Assembly (NCBI RefSeq): GCF_002159665.1
Contig: NZ_NFJC01000025.1
Location: 1-45,578 of the forward strand
Direction of reading: 5' to 3'
Source of the DNA: Desulfovibrio sp. An276
GTDB lineage: Bacteria; Desulfobacterota; Desulfovibrionia; Desulfovibrionales; Desulfovibrionaceae
DNA: 45,578 bases
Part shown: positions 1-7,524 of the stretch, in pieces
Numbering within the stretch: the first letter of the stretch is position 1
Layout of the letters: the number at the start of each line of letters is the position of its first letter
The notes under the pieces: generated by a model
Seen by the model: only the letters and a program-made list of their open reading frames with translations
Databases searched by the model: none
Told to the model about the DNA's origin: nothing
Position numbers and translations under genes: made by a program

Positions 1-60
1 ACAGCCTGTGGAGAGGCTCCTTGCCTCGTTGAAGCGGAACCCGCCCAGGGATCAAGCTAG
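1..60 (+). CDS. tnpB: TnpB C-terminal fragment (IS200/IS605 type), partial
   Basis: The window opens inside this gene; only the last 19 codons and the stop at 58-60 are present. The tail contains ACGEA, a pattern often found at the C-terminus of IS605-family TnpB proteins just after the zinc-ribbon/RuvC region. TnpB is an RNA-guided nuclease encoded at the right side of these elements. The element's right-end hairpin follows directly, which supports the call. The catalytic residues lie outside the window, so activity cannot be judged. A second frame is open to position 91, but it does not resemble a TnpB tail. Confidence 0.6.
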   Translation, partial: TACGEAPCLVEAEPAQGSS

Positions 61-108
61 CTTGTTTCCGCTGGGAATCCTCCGCCTTTAGGCGGGGGAG
101 GATGTCAA
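1..108 (+). mobile_element. Right end of an IS605-like element
   Basis: After the TnpB stop comes a stem-loop at 77-103 (arms 77-86 and 91-103, loop TTTA, with a G-rich bulge) and then TCAA at 105-108. A subterminal imperfect hairpin followed by TCAA matches the right end of IS608-like elements, where TCAA is the right cleavage site. The element therefore probably ends at 108. The left part lies outside the window. Confidence 0.6.
1..108 (+). ncRNA. Possible omega-RNA scaffold (3' part) of tnpB
   Basis: In IS605-type elements the guide RNA of TnpB overlaps the tnpB 3' end, runs through the right-end hairpin and continues into flanking DNA as the guide. The geometry fits here: TnpB tail, hairpin 77-103, end at 108. 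The guide would then start at about 109. This rests on position and on knowledge of the family, not on a recognised RNA motif. Confidence 0.35.
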
Positions 109-574
109 TATGAGATGCGGGTGTTCATAACGGATGGTTTTTGGCGTTCTCCCCCGCCTGAAGGCGAGGGAGAACGCCAAAAATTTGTAACGTGGCTGCA
201 GGAATGTCGGCGATTCTCCATCTTTTGTCATAAAAGAGTTCAGACCTGTCTCGTGCTCCGAGGATAGGAGCCAGGCACAAAAAAACAGGGCGATTCAACA
301 TGGTTGGCCGCATCGCACAGACAGATGACGGAGTTTTTTCCTGCAAGATGCAGGGGCGCCGATGCAATCGGACAGTGTCAGCCGGGGTGACGCAACCATT
401 GGATCATACGCTGTTTGCCGCAAATTGCGCAGGGAAGGAATACACTTTTTTTGCATGGACGCACTATTGACGTAAATGCGTAACGCTCTCCCCCTAGCTT
501 TCTAACCTGCCCAATATGGCTTGTCGGATAAGCACATGGGATTTTTTCAACCTGGCAACGGAGGAGAGCCTCCA
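109..574. other. Gene-free stretch upstream of tssJ
   Basis: Apart from the palindrome at 138-183, no gene is supported here. Short open frames exist on the minus strand but have no ribosome site or family resemblance. The promoter of the structural arm should lie in this stretch, but I see no convincing -35/-10 pair. A TTGACG at 467-472 lacks a matching -10, and a TGG-N-TTGAC pattern near 455-471 only weakly resembles a sigma-54 site. Confidence 0.5.
138..183. repeat. Strong palindrome (16-bp arms) next to the IS end
   Basis: Positions 138-153 (TTTTTGGCGTTCTCCC) pair perfectly with 168-183 (GGGAGAACGCCAAAAA). Inside, CGCCT and AGGCG pair again around a GA loop. A-T tracts flank both sides, so it could act as a terminator in either direction. 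The inner GC-rich part resembles, in inverted orientation, the IS right-end hairpin at 77-103, so a remnant of another element end is equally possible. Confidence 0.7.
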
Positions 575-1156
575 ATGGACAAAGCTCTTGCCTGTCTCGG
601 CCTGTTTCTTTCGATATTAATCTGTTCCTGCGCGTCCAAGCCTGTGGATCCCAAGGATCTCCCTGCGGAGAGCCAGAATGATGTTGCTGCCACGCGCTGG
701 AGCTATGCCGAGAACGGTCTGGTCATGGAACTGGCATCAACGGACACGCTCAATCTCTTCGAGGGGGCTCCGCATACACTTCTTTTGTGCGTGTACGAGC
801 TCTCGGGCAGAGAAGGCTTCGAGGCTCTGGCCCAGACCAGATCCGGCATCGACAAGCTGCTCGAATGCACAAATTTCGATCCATCGGTGGTCATGTCCCG
901 ACGTCGCATTGCCCATCCCGGAGCAACAGAAAGTGTAGTCATGGACCGCCACGAAAATGCGCGCTATCTGGGTATAGTCGGAGGCTTCTACAATCTGACG
1001 CCCGCACGTGCGACCATGCTCAAGGCAATACCGCTTGTGGAGGAGCACGACGGGGCCCTGTGGTGGAGCAAGCGCAGCTTCCAGCCAGCTGTTCTGAACA
1101 TGCGCCTTGAACTGGGAGCGGACGGCTTCAGGCCGCTGCCGGCACAGGAAAAGTAG
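575..1156 (+). CDS. tssJ: T6SS outer-membrane lipoprotein TssJ
   Basis: TssJ anchors the TssJLM envelope complex to the outer membrane and contacts periplasmic TssM. The 193-residue product starts with a lipoprotein signal: Lys3, a hydrophobic stretch, then a lipobox at residues 16-19 (I-C-S-C) with Cys19 as the likely lipidated residue. Cys17 is a poorer candidate. The body has the size of the TssJ/SciN family and contains a NLTPARATMLKAIPLVEE-like segment. I chose the ATG at 575 over an upstream in-frame ATG at 521 because GGAGGAG lies at 560-566 and the signal peptide begins exactly there. It is the first gene of the structural arm, and tssK begins one base after its stop. Overall sequence similarity is weak, so the call also rests on position. 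Confidence 0.85.
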   Translation: MDKALACLGLFLSILICSCASKPVDPKDLPAESQNDVAATRWSYAENGLVMELASTDTLNLFEGAPHTLLLCVYELSGREGFEALAQTRSGIDKLLECTNFDPSVVMSRRRIAHPGATESVVMDRHENARYLGIVGGFYNLTPARATMLKAIPLVEEHDGALWWSKRSFQPAVLNMRLELGADGFRPLPAQEK

Positions 1157-1157
1157 T

Positions 1158-2558
1158 ATGGAAGATCTTCGTCCCATTTTCTGGTTCCAGGGACTCTTTT
1201 TGCAGCCGCAGCACTTTCAGGTCTGGCAGCGTCAGAATGAAGTTCGTCTGGGTGAGACGCTCGCTGCCTCAAGGCCCCATGCCTGGGGCATCCTGCAGCT
1301 GGAGATCAACACGGATGCCTTGCTGTCATCACAGCTTGTCCTTGCACGCTGCAAGGCAATCCTTCCGGACGGCACCCGCATCGACTATCCGGACTGTGCG
1401 GAATGCGCACCGAGACTGATAGACAGAAACGCCCTAAGCGCCGAACAGCCTACTTCCGTCTACGTGGGAGTTCGACTGTGGGACGAGCATGGCGGCAATG
1501 TCACCATTGTGCCGGAAAACGCGCCCTGTGATTCCGTGCAGACGCGCTACATGGCACATCAGGATCCCGAACCCCAGGTCGATCTGCTGATGCCGCGGGC
1601 GCCCATGGGCAACGTGCACCGCATGCGTCCTGTCATGAAGATTTTTCTCGAACAGGATGCAGTCCAGATGTCCGGGTACACGACACTGGAAATTGCCCGT
1701 CTCGTGCGCAAGGGCGAGCAGCTCCATCTCGTGGAAACCTTTGTGCCCCCGCTCGTGCGCCTTGGGGCAGGCTCTGCAATCTGCGGTCTTGTGCGCGACA
1801 TCCGCGACATTGTCATCTTTCGTGCCACCCAGCTGCAGGAATACAAGCTGCACGGCGAGCAGCGGACCAAGGATTTCGATCCGGCCTACATCATTTTTCT
1901 GCTCGCCCTGCAGACCATCAACAGATACGTCCAGATCCTCATGCACCTTGCCGAGACGGATGATGTGTCGCCCTGGGAGGCATACGGCGTTCTGCGCCAG
2001 TTCATAGGCGAACTTTCCGTCTTTTCCAGGGATCTTGCCCCGACAGGGGAAACAGCTGACGGACGCAGGGTTCTTCTGCCCTACAACCACCGCGATCTCT
2101 ACCCCTGCTTTCTCAATGCCAGGGACCTCATACAGCAGCTCATAGCCAAGCTCGGTACAAGCATAGAGTTCCTTGTGCGTCTCGAGCCCAGGGATCTGCT
2201 GCTTCATGCCGAGCTGCCAGAGAGGATCTTCAGACCCTGCAACCAGTACTGGCTCATCGTGCAGGCGGATCCGGAAGAAGACGGAGAGAAGCTTGTGGAG
2301 GAAGTGCTGCGTTCGGCCAAGCTGTGCGCTCCCTTCAAGATGTCGGACATTCTGGTGCGCGCCATTCCGGGCATAGGTCTGACCCATCACCACATGCCGC
2401 CGTCCGGACTGCCGAAGAGGGCCGGCAGCTACTACTTTCTTGTGGACAGGCAGAGTCCCTACTGGCTCGAGGTCGAGGAAAGCCGCGAGATCTGCCTTTT
2501 CTGGGAATCCAGGCCGGAAAACGTGGACGTTTTTCTGGCAGTCGTACGTTCCGACTAG
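1158..2558 (+). CDS. tssK: T6SS baseplate protein TssK
   Basis: TssK is the trimeric adaptor that joins the baseplate to the TssL/TssM membrane complex. The 466-residue product begins with the family hallmark: PIFWFQGLFLQPQHFQ corresponds to the usual H-x-x-W-x-E-G-M-F-L-x-P-Q-H-F-Q motif at residues 6-21. Length is typical. The ATG at 1158 is preceded by AGGAAA and places that motif at the N-terminus; an open extension back to 1107 overlaps tssJ and is unlikely to be used. tssL follows immediately, which fits the frequent tssJ-K-L-M order. The assignment is firm. Confidence 0.95.
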   Translation: MEDLRPIFWFQGLFLQPQHFQVWQRQNEVRLGETLAASRPHAWGILQLEINTDALLSSQLVLARCKAILPDGTRIDYPDCAECAPRLIDRNALSAEQPTSVYVGVRLWDEHGGNVTIVPENAPCDSVQTRYMAHQDPEPQVDLLMPRAPMGNVHRMRPVMKIFLEQDAVQMSGYTTLEIARLVRKGEQLHLVETFVPPLVRLGAGSAICGLVRDIRDIVIFRATQLQEYKLHGEQRTKDFDPAYIIFLLALQTINRYVQILMHLAETDDVSPWEAYGVLRQFIGELSVFSRDLAPTGETADGRRVLLPYNHRDLYPCFLNARDLIQQLIAKLGTSIEFLVRLEPRDLLLHAELPERIFRPCNQYWLIVQADPEEDGEKLVEEVLRSAKLCAPFKMSDILVRAIPGIGLTHHHMPPSGLPKRAGSYYFLVDRQSPYWLEVEESREICLFWESRPENVDVFLAVVRSD

Positions 2559-2573
2559 ATGGGGGAAACATCC

Positions 2574-3380
2574 ATGCCAAGACAGCCAGGCAGCCGCCTT
2601 GTCGACGCCTTTACGGAGCTTGTGGCCTTCACTGTCAGCACCATGCGTTCACCCGGCGATGCGCCGGATTTCGAAACCATGCGCGACAGCGTTGAGCAGC
2701 TGCTTGTGCAGGCCGAAAACCTTGCCAAGCGGCAGCGCTTTTCTGCAGTAGACTTCGACCAGGCCAGATTTGCCGTGTGCGCCTTTGTGGACGAGACCAT
2801 ACTCGCCACTTCCTGGGATGGACGCAAGCGCTGGCTGCAGGCTCCCCTGCAAAAGATTTACTACAACACCATCAATGCCGGCGAGGAATTCTTTGTCCGT
2901 CTCCAGCATCTGAATCGCGCGACCATCGGAACGGACGATAAGGACATCCTGCTGCTGTCCGATCCCCTGCCGGAAAATGCTCCCAGGGATCACGAGGGCA
3001 TCATGACCAACGACAGGCCCGCAGTGCTCGAAGTGTACGCCCTGTGCCTGCAGCTCGGCTTTCGGGGGCGCTACTTCAACGATCGTCAGCGCGTGCGTCT
3101 CAACGCCCTGCGCCAGCAGGCCATACGCAATGCCCTGCCGAATGCGAAATGGCTCTCGCCGGAGGTCGATTGCGACATGGTCGGCAAGGCTCCCCTGGCT
3201 CCGGAAGCCTATGCCGTGCACACGCCCACACAACCGCGCAAGTTGCCCTGGGCGCGTTCGCATCTTGTCACCCTGGCTCTGTTTGCAGTGCCTGTGCTGA
3301 CTGTCGGCGTGCTCTACCTCTCCTACAACATTATTCTTGACATGTCTCTTGACCGTTTTGTGAATACCGTCTTTATGTAG
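2574..3380 (+). CDS. tssL: T6SS inner-membrane protein TssL (DotU/IcmH type)
   Basis: TssL is the small inner-membrane partner of TssM, with a hook-shaped helical cytoplasmic domain. The 268-residue product has a helical body with the family patterns RFAVCAFVDETIL, LEVYALCLQLGFRGRY and RRQ/LRQQ-type segments. A single C-terminal transmembrane helix (about residues 225-247) is followed by a short tail. There is no C-terminal OmpA-like peptidoglycan-binding domain, so this is the short form. The ATG at 2574 has GGGGGA eight bases upstream. An in-frame ATG at 2559 directly abuts the tssK stop but lacks a ribosome site; it would add five residues. Confidence 0.93.
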   Translation: MPRQPGSRLVDAFTELVAFTVSTMRSPGDAPDFETMRDSVEQLLVQAENLAKRQRFSAVDFDQARFAVCAFVDETILATSWDGRKRWLQAPLQKIYYNTINAGEEFFVRLQHLNRATIGTDDKDILLLSDPLPENAPRDHEGIMTNDRPAVLEVYALCLQLGFRGRYFNDRQRVRLNALRQQAIRNALPNAKWLSPEVDCDMVGKAPLAPEAYAVHTPTQPRKLPWARSHLVTLALFAVPVLTVGVLYLSYNIILDMSLDRFVNTVFM

Positions 3381-3401
3381 TTTTCCGCAACGAGGATTCT
3401 G

Positions 3402-6400
3402 ATGTTCCGCTCCAAGCTGTTTCGGTTCCTGCTCATCCTCCTGTTATTGCTGCTCCTGGCTGTCGGTCTCTACTACCTTGGTCTGTGGCTGCACTGGCCC
3501 CTGTGGTTTGTTGCGTCTGTCTATGGAGGTATTGTCGGCCTGTGCGTGCTGGCAGCGCTCCTGCACAGATGGTATTTCCGGCACAGGGAGCGCCGCTTTG
3601 TAGAGCGTGTGGTGCGGCAGGATCTCTCGCGTCTGCCCCAGGAAGAGGAAGAGCAGCAAAACTACAAGGACATGGAGAAGCGCTTTCTTGCTGCGGTGGA
3701 TGTTCTGAAAACATCCGAAATGAGCAAAAAGGGCAATCCTCTCTACGTGCTGCCCTGGTGCATGGTGCTTGGCGAAAGCAATTCCGGCAAGACAATGGCC
3801 CTGCGCCGTGCCAACCTTCTGGCCATACAGACGCAGTTCAACTCCATAGGCAGTCCCACATCGAGCTGCGACTGGTGGTTTTCCAACTCCGAAGTGATCC
3901 TCGACATGGCAGGGCGCTTCTCGGAGGCGGACTGCGGCGAGGATACATCCGTGCGCCGCGAATGGGAGACCTTTCTGACACTGCTGGCCAAGCATCGCCA
4001 GCGTGAGCCGCTCAATGCCCTGGTGGTGGCAGTATCGGCGGAACGACTTGGTGGTGACGCGGAGCAACTCGACGACTATGCGCGGCTGCTGCGCAGACGC
4101 ATCAACGAACTCATGCGTGTGGTCGGCGCAAGATTTCCCATCTACGTGCTTGTGACCAAGATGGATCTTGTGCCGGGCTTCAATGCCTTCACGGATCAGA
4201 TCGACATGTCCGCGCGAGGGCAGGTCATGGGGTCGCTCAACTGCGAAGAGCTGCCCGGCGACAGATTTGCCCACGACTGTCTGGATCATTTTGTCGGGAT
4301 CATGAACGATTTCCGCATCATGGCAGCCAACGCCAAGCCGGATTTCGATCTTTCCCTTCTGTCCCTGCCCGGACATCTTGCCAGATTCCAGGGGCCGCTA
4401 CAGCGATTCTCCTCCATTCTCTTCAGCGCCAATCCCTATCTGGAAACGCCCTTCTTCAGGGGACTGTTCTTTTCCAGCGCCAAGGCCAACGACGAGAAGT
4501 TTGCCAACAACCCCATGGCCACAAACAGGGGCGCCTTCCTGCACGATATCTTCTCCAAGATCATCCCCCGTGACAGATACCTCTTCACACCTGTCAGGGA
4601 AATGCTGCACTGGCGTACAGTTTCCGGTCTGCTTGGCTGGGGCGCCTGGATGCTGGTCTGCCTTGGGGTTTCCTGCCTTCTCACCCTCTCCTTTGTGGAA
4701 AACAGAAAGGCCCTGAACATTCTCTCCGACCAGTTTGCGCCCTTTGCCGCAGTAGCGAAGGCGACCTCGGGTTCGGTGGAAAACCGCCTGCTTCCCCTGG
4801 ATCAGATTTCCAGGGGCATCCTGAACATGGAAATGGTAAACAGGAACTGGCGCATTCCCCGTCTTGGACTGACCCAGAGCATAGAGGGCGAACAGCGCAT
4901 CAAGGAGTACTACGGGCATCTGTTTGCAGGTACGGTGCAGCACCCCTCGGACCTGACCCTGCTGCGCAACATCAACGCGGTCAATGCCTCTACTCCCGAG
5001 GCAGTCATACCCATCTACATCGAGCATCTCGTCTGGCGCATGAATGTCCTGCAAAAGGGTATAGACGGTGCCTCGCTCGAGGACATGGAGCGGGTTCCCG
5101 CACCCATGCGGCCTGCGCTCTTCCGCCAGGGCCTCGGTCTGCCAGCCAAGAGTGGCCCGGTATACACAAGCCTCTACCTGCGCAATCTTGCCTGGAACTC
5201 GGGCAGCCAGAACTTCGAGGAACAGCTGCGAACCTGGCAAAACGCCCTTGCCGACCTTGTGAGCTTCCGTGGCGGCAGGCTGGACTGGCTTGTGGGCTGG
5301 GCCAACGAACATCCCCTGCTACGGCCGGTCACCATGAGCGAGTTCTGGGGCAACAGCCAGTTCATCCTGCGCAAGGACACCCTTGTGCCGGCTGCCTACA
5401 CGGTGCGCGGGCGAGAGGCCATTGCGGACTTCCTCGACAAGATACGCGATTCCTCCAGGGACAAGGAGAGCTTTCGCATGGCCGAGAAGGCCTTCTGGGA
5501 GAGCTACGCGGACCAGTACTTCGCAAGCTGGTACAATTTTGCCCTGTCTGCGCCCACAGGCCAGGAAATCGTGGCACCAACAGAGGAAATGCGCCTGGTT
5601 TCCGGGCAGATGTCCGGCTACGCCAATCCCTATTTTGCCCTGCTCGAGCGCATGAACGAAGAGCTGCGTCCAATGGCGCTCGTCACGGACACGCCACCCT
5701 GGTACGGCACTGTACAGACCTTCAACATGGTCCTGCGTGAAATACGCCTCAAGAAAACGCCCGCATCCATCGGAAAGGTCCTCTCAGACACGTCCCACAC
5801 AGTGGACAAGCTTTCGGCAAGCATGGATCCGGCACAGCGCGAGCAGGCCATGCAACTGGCCCAGGTCACACGCCAGCTCGAGGAGTATCAGAAGGCAGTC
5901 AATGCACTCCTTCCGGCCATATCCTCACCGGCCACATCCTTTCAGTTTGTGTCCAAGGTCCTGCGCGGTCCGGACGTGGCCTCGGGCGTGAGCTTCCAGA
6001 TTCACAATGCCAAGCGTTCGCTCGATGCCTTTGTGCGCACAGTCTGCGGTACCAGAGGTACACCCGAAATCCTGCAGCGCCTGGTCGGCGGTCCCTACCT
6101 GTTCTTCCATTCCCTGCTTTTGCGCCAGTCCCTGGAGGAACTGCAGCGCATCTGGGTGGCGGACGTGTACACAGTGGCAGAGGAAACGCCTGTGGAAAAG
6201 CAGTACCACGCCCTGTGCGATGCCGCAGACGGGGCCATTCCGGCCTTCCTGAAGGGATCCGGACAACCCTTTGTGATCAAGCGCGGCAAACGCTACACGG
6301 CGGCCTCCTTTCTTGGCACGGATTTGCCCCTGGCATCGACCTTCCTGGGCAGTCTGACATGTCCGGCAAGGCAGCCGCTTGCCACAGGAAGGCAGCATCG

Positions 6401-6830
6401 CGTGCGCCTTTTGGCCGAACCCACCACAGTCAATCGCGAGGCCAGGGACATCCCCTTCCTGACCACTGTCTCGCTCATGTGCCAGGACAGGCCGGTCCAG
6501 ACCCTGGAAAACTACAACAACCGTGTCTCTCGCAACTTTACCTGGAGTTTCGACGAGTGCAACGAGGCCCGTCTGGACATCCATCTGCGCACTGTGACGC
6601 TGCGCAAGGAATTTCACGGCCCAGGGGCCTTCCCGGAACTCTTGCGCATGTTTCGTTCGGGCAGGGTGACCTTCAGGGCGGACGACTTCCCTGCCTATGA
6701 GGAAGAGCTGCGCGATCTCGGCATAACCAGTCTGTCCACAGGCATGAAGATGTCCGGCGCAAGACCTGTCATCAACTTCATCGAGGTGAAGAAAATGACG
6801 CTTCCCCAGCGGATAACCAGCGGGAACTGA
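3402..6830 (+). CDS. tssM: T6SS inner-membrane protein TssM (IcmF/VasK)
   Basis: TssM spans the inner membrane and periplasm and ties TssL to TssJ. The 1142-residue product has two N-terminal transmembrane helices (about 7-28 and 33-54). The cytoplasmic domain carries an intact Walker A motif GESNSGKT at 124-131. A third helix at about 410-430 precedes a long periplasmic part with the IcmF-related and C-terminal VasK domains. TssM proteins differ in whether they keep Walker A; here it is complete, so nucleotide binding is likely. The ATG follows a GAGG site 22 bases after tssL. The stop is one base before the next gene, indicating coupled translation. Confidence 0.96.
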   Translation: MFRSKLFRFLLILLLLLLLAVGLYYLGLWLHWPLWFVASVYGGIVGLCVLAALLHRWYFRHRERRFVERVVRQDLSRLPQEEEEQQNYKDMEKRFLAAVDVLKTSEMSKKGNPLYVLPWCMVLGESNSGKTMALRRANLLAIQTQFNSIGSPTSSCDWWFSNSEVILDMAGRFSEADCGEDTSVRREWETFLTLLAKHRQREPLNALVVAVSAERLGGDAEQLDDYARLLRRRINELMRVVGARFPIYVLVTKMDLVPGFNAFTDQIDMSARGQVMGSLNCEELPGDRFAHDCLDHFVGIMNDFRIMAANAKPDFDLSLLSLPGHLARFQGPLQRFSSILFSANPYLETPFFRGLFFSSAKANDEKFANNPMATNRGAFLHDIFSKIIPRDRYLFTPVREMLHWRTVSGLLGWGAWMLVCLGVSCLLTLSFVENRKALNILSDQFAPFAAVAKATSGSVENRLLPLDQISRGILNMEMVNRNWRIPRLGLTQSIEGEQRIKEYYGHLFAGTVQHPSDLTLLRNINAVNASTPEAVIPIYIEHLVWRMNVLQKGIDGASLEDMERVPAPMRPALFRQGLGLPAKSGPVYTSLYLRNLAWNSGSQNFEEQLRTWQNALADLVSFRGGRLDWLVGWANEHPLLRPVTMSEFWGNSQFILRKDTLVPAAYTVRGREAIADFLDKIRDSSRDKESFRMAEKAFWESYADQYFASWYNFALSAPTGQEIVAPTEEMRLVSGQMSGYANPYFALLERMNEELRPMALVTDTPPWYGTVQTFNMVLREIRLKKTPASIGKVLSDTSHTVDKLSASMDPAQREQAMQLAQVTRQLEEYQKAVNALLPAISSPATSFQFVSKVLRGPDVASGVSFQIHNAKRSLDAFVRTVCGTRGTPEILQRLVGGPYLFFHSLLLRQSLEELQRIWVADVYTVAEETPVEKQYHALCDAADGAIPAFLKGSGQPFVIKRGKRYTAASFLGTDLPLASTFLGSLTCPARQPLATGRQHRVRLLAEPTTVNREARDIPFLTTVSLMCQDRPVQTLENYNNRVSRNFTWSFDECNEARLDIHLRTVTLRKEFHGPGAFPELLRMFRSGRVTFRADDFPAYEEELRDLGITSLSTGMKMSGARPVINFIEVKKMTLPQRITSGN

Positions 6831-6831
6831 T

Positions 6832-7524
6832 ATGGACGCACCCTCTTCGTTCACGGATGCCGGAAGAGTCCCGGTCTTCGGCTGCGAAAATCCGGCAGGC
6901 AGAGATCCCTCGTCCGGACTGGAATACCTCTATCTGCAGGACCAGATCCGCCGCAGGGGCAAGGGACTTGCCCCGCAATGGGATCACGTTGCCATAGTCT
7001 GCAGGGAAATTCTCTGCTCCCAGGGCAAGCACCTGTACGCCGGAGTCTATCTCGCCATAGCGCTCATGCGTATCTTCGGCCTCGAGGGGCTGTGCTGCGC
7101 AAGCACGATGCTGCGCGAGCTGACCTGCCTGTACTGGGAGAGCATGTATCCTGTCCCAGAGCGCGAGCGAGCGCGTTTCAATGCCTACAGCCTGTGGGAG
7201 GACGAGACACGACTCTTTGTGGCAACCTGCACGCTGGACAGGGCCCCGGAAAGCGGCATGGGCGCAAGGCTTGAGGACGATGCCCTGACCCTGCAGGCTT
7301 TTCTCGGCACGCATCTGGACGCTCCCGGGCTTTTTGCCGACCTTGTGGCCTTTGCCCGCAGGCTGCAGATTCCCGTCATGCCCGGGCTGCCCAGCGAGAG
7401 CCAGGACACGATCCAGCCTGCCCAGCCGCTTGTGCCCCTGCCACCACGACCGTCCAGCCCAATCCTGCGCATGGCAGGGCTTTTGGGATCCTTTTTCGGT
7501 TTCGGGGGGAAGAACAGGCGATGA
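6832..7524 (+). CDS. Short TssA-like protein (ImpA_N domain only)
   Basis: The 230-residue product carries an ImpA N-terminal domain. Its features are PAGRDPSSGLEYLYLQ near residues 21-36, then the helical core with YLAIALMRIFGLEGL and LYWESMYPVPERERARFNAYSLWED. This domain defines TssA proteins, which cap the growing sheath or organise its priming. The C-terminal multimerisation domain of a full TssA is missing; the protein ends with a Pro-rich stretch and a short Gly/Phe/Lys/Arg tail. It overlaps the start of the next gene by four bases (ATGA), and that gene is a full-length TssA-like protein. This may be a specialised or partner TssA; a truncated duplicate is the alternative. Confidence 0.85.
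   Translation: MDAPSSFTDAGRVPVFGCENPAGRDPSSGLEYLYLQDQIRRRGKGLAPQWDHVAIVCREILCSQGKHLYAGVYLAIALMRIFGLEGLCCASTMLRELTCLYWESMYPVPERERARFNAYSLWEDETRLFVATCTLDRAPESGMGARLEDDALTLQAFLGTHLDAPGLFADLVAFARRLQIPVMPGLPSESQDTIQPAQPLVPLPPRPSSPILRMAGLLGSFFGFGGKNRR

Noticed and set aside
2..91. Alternative reading frame for the gene tail at the left edge
   Set aside because: It is open longer than the chosen frame but lacks the ACGEA pattern typical of TnpB ends and runs through the structural hairpin.
455..471. Sigma-54-like promoter before tssJ
   Set aside because: The spacing roughly fits, but the invariant GC of the -12 element is replaced by GA, and no sigma-54 activator gene is in the window.
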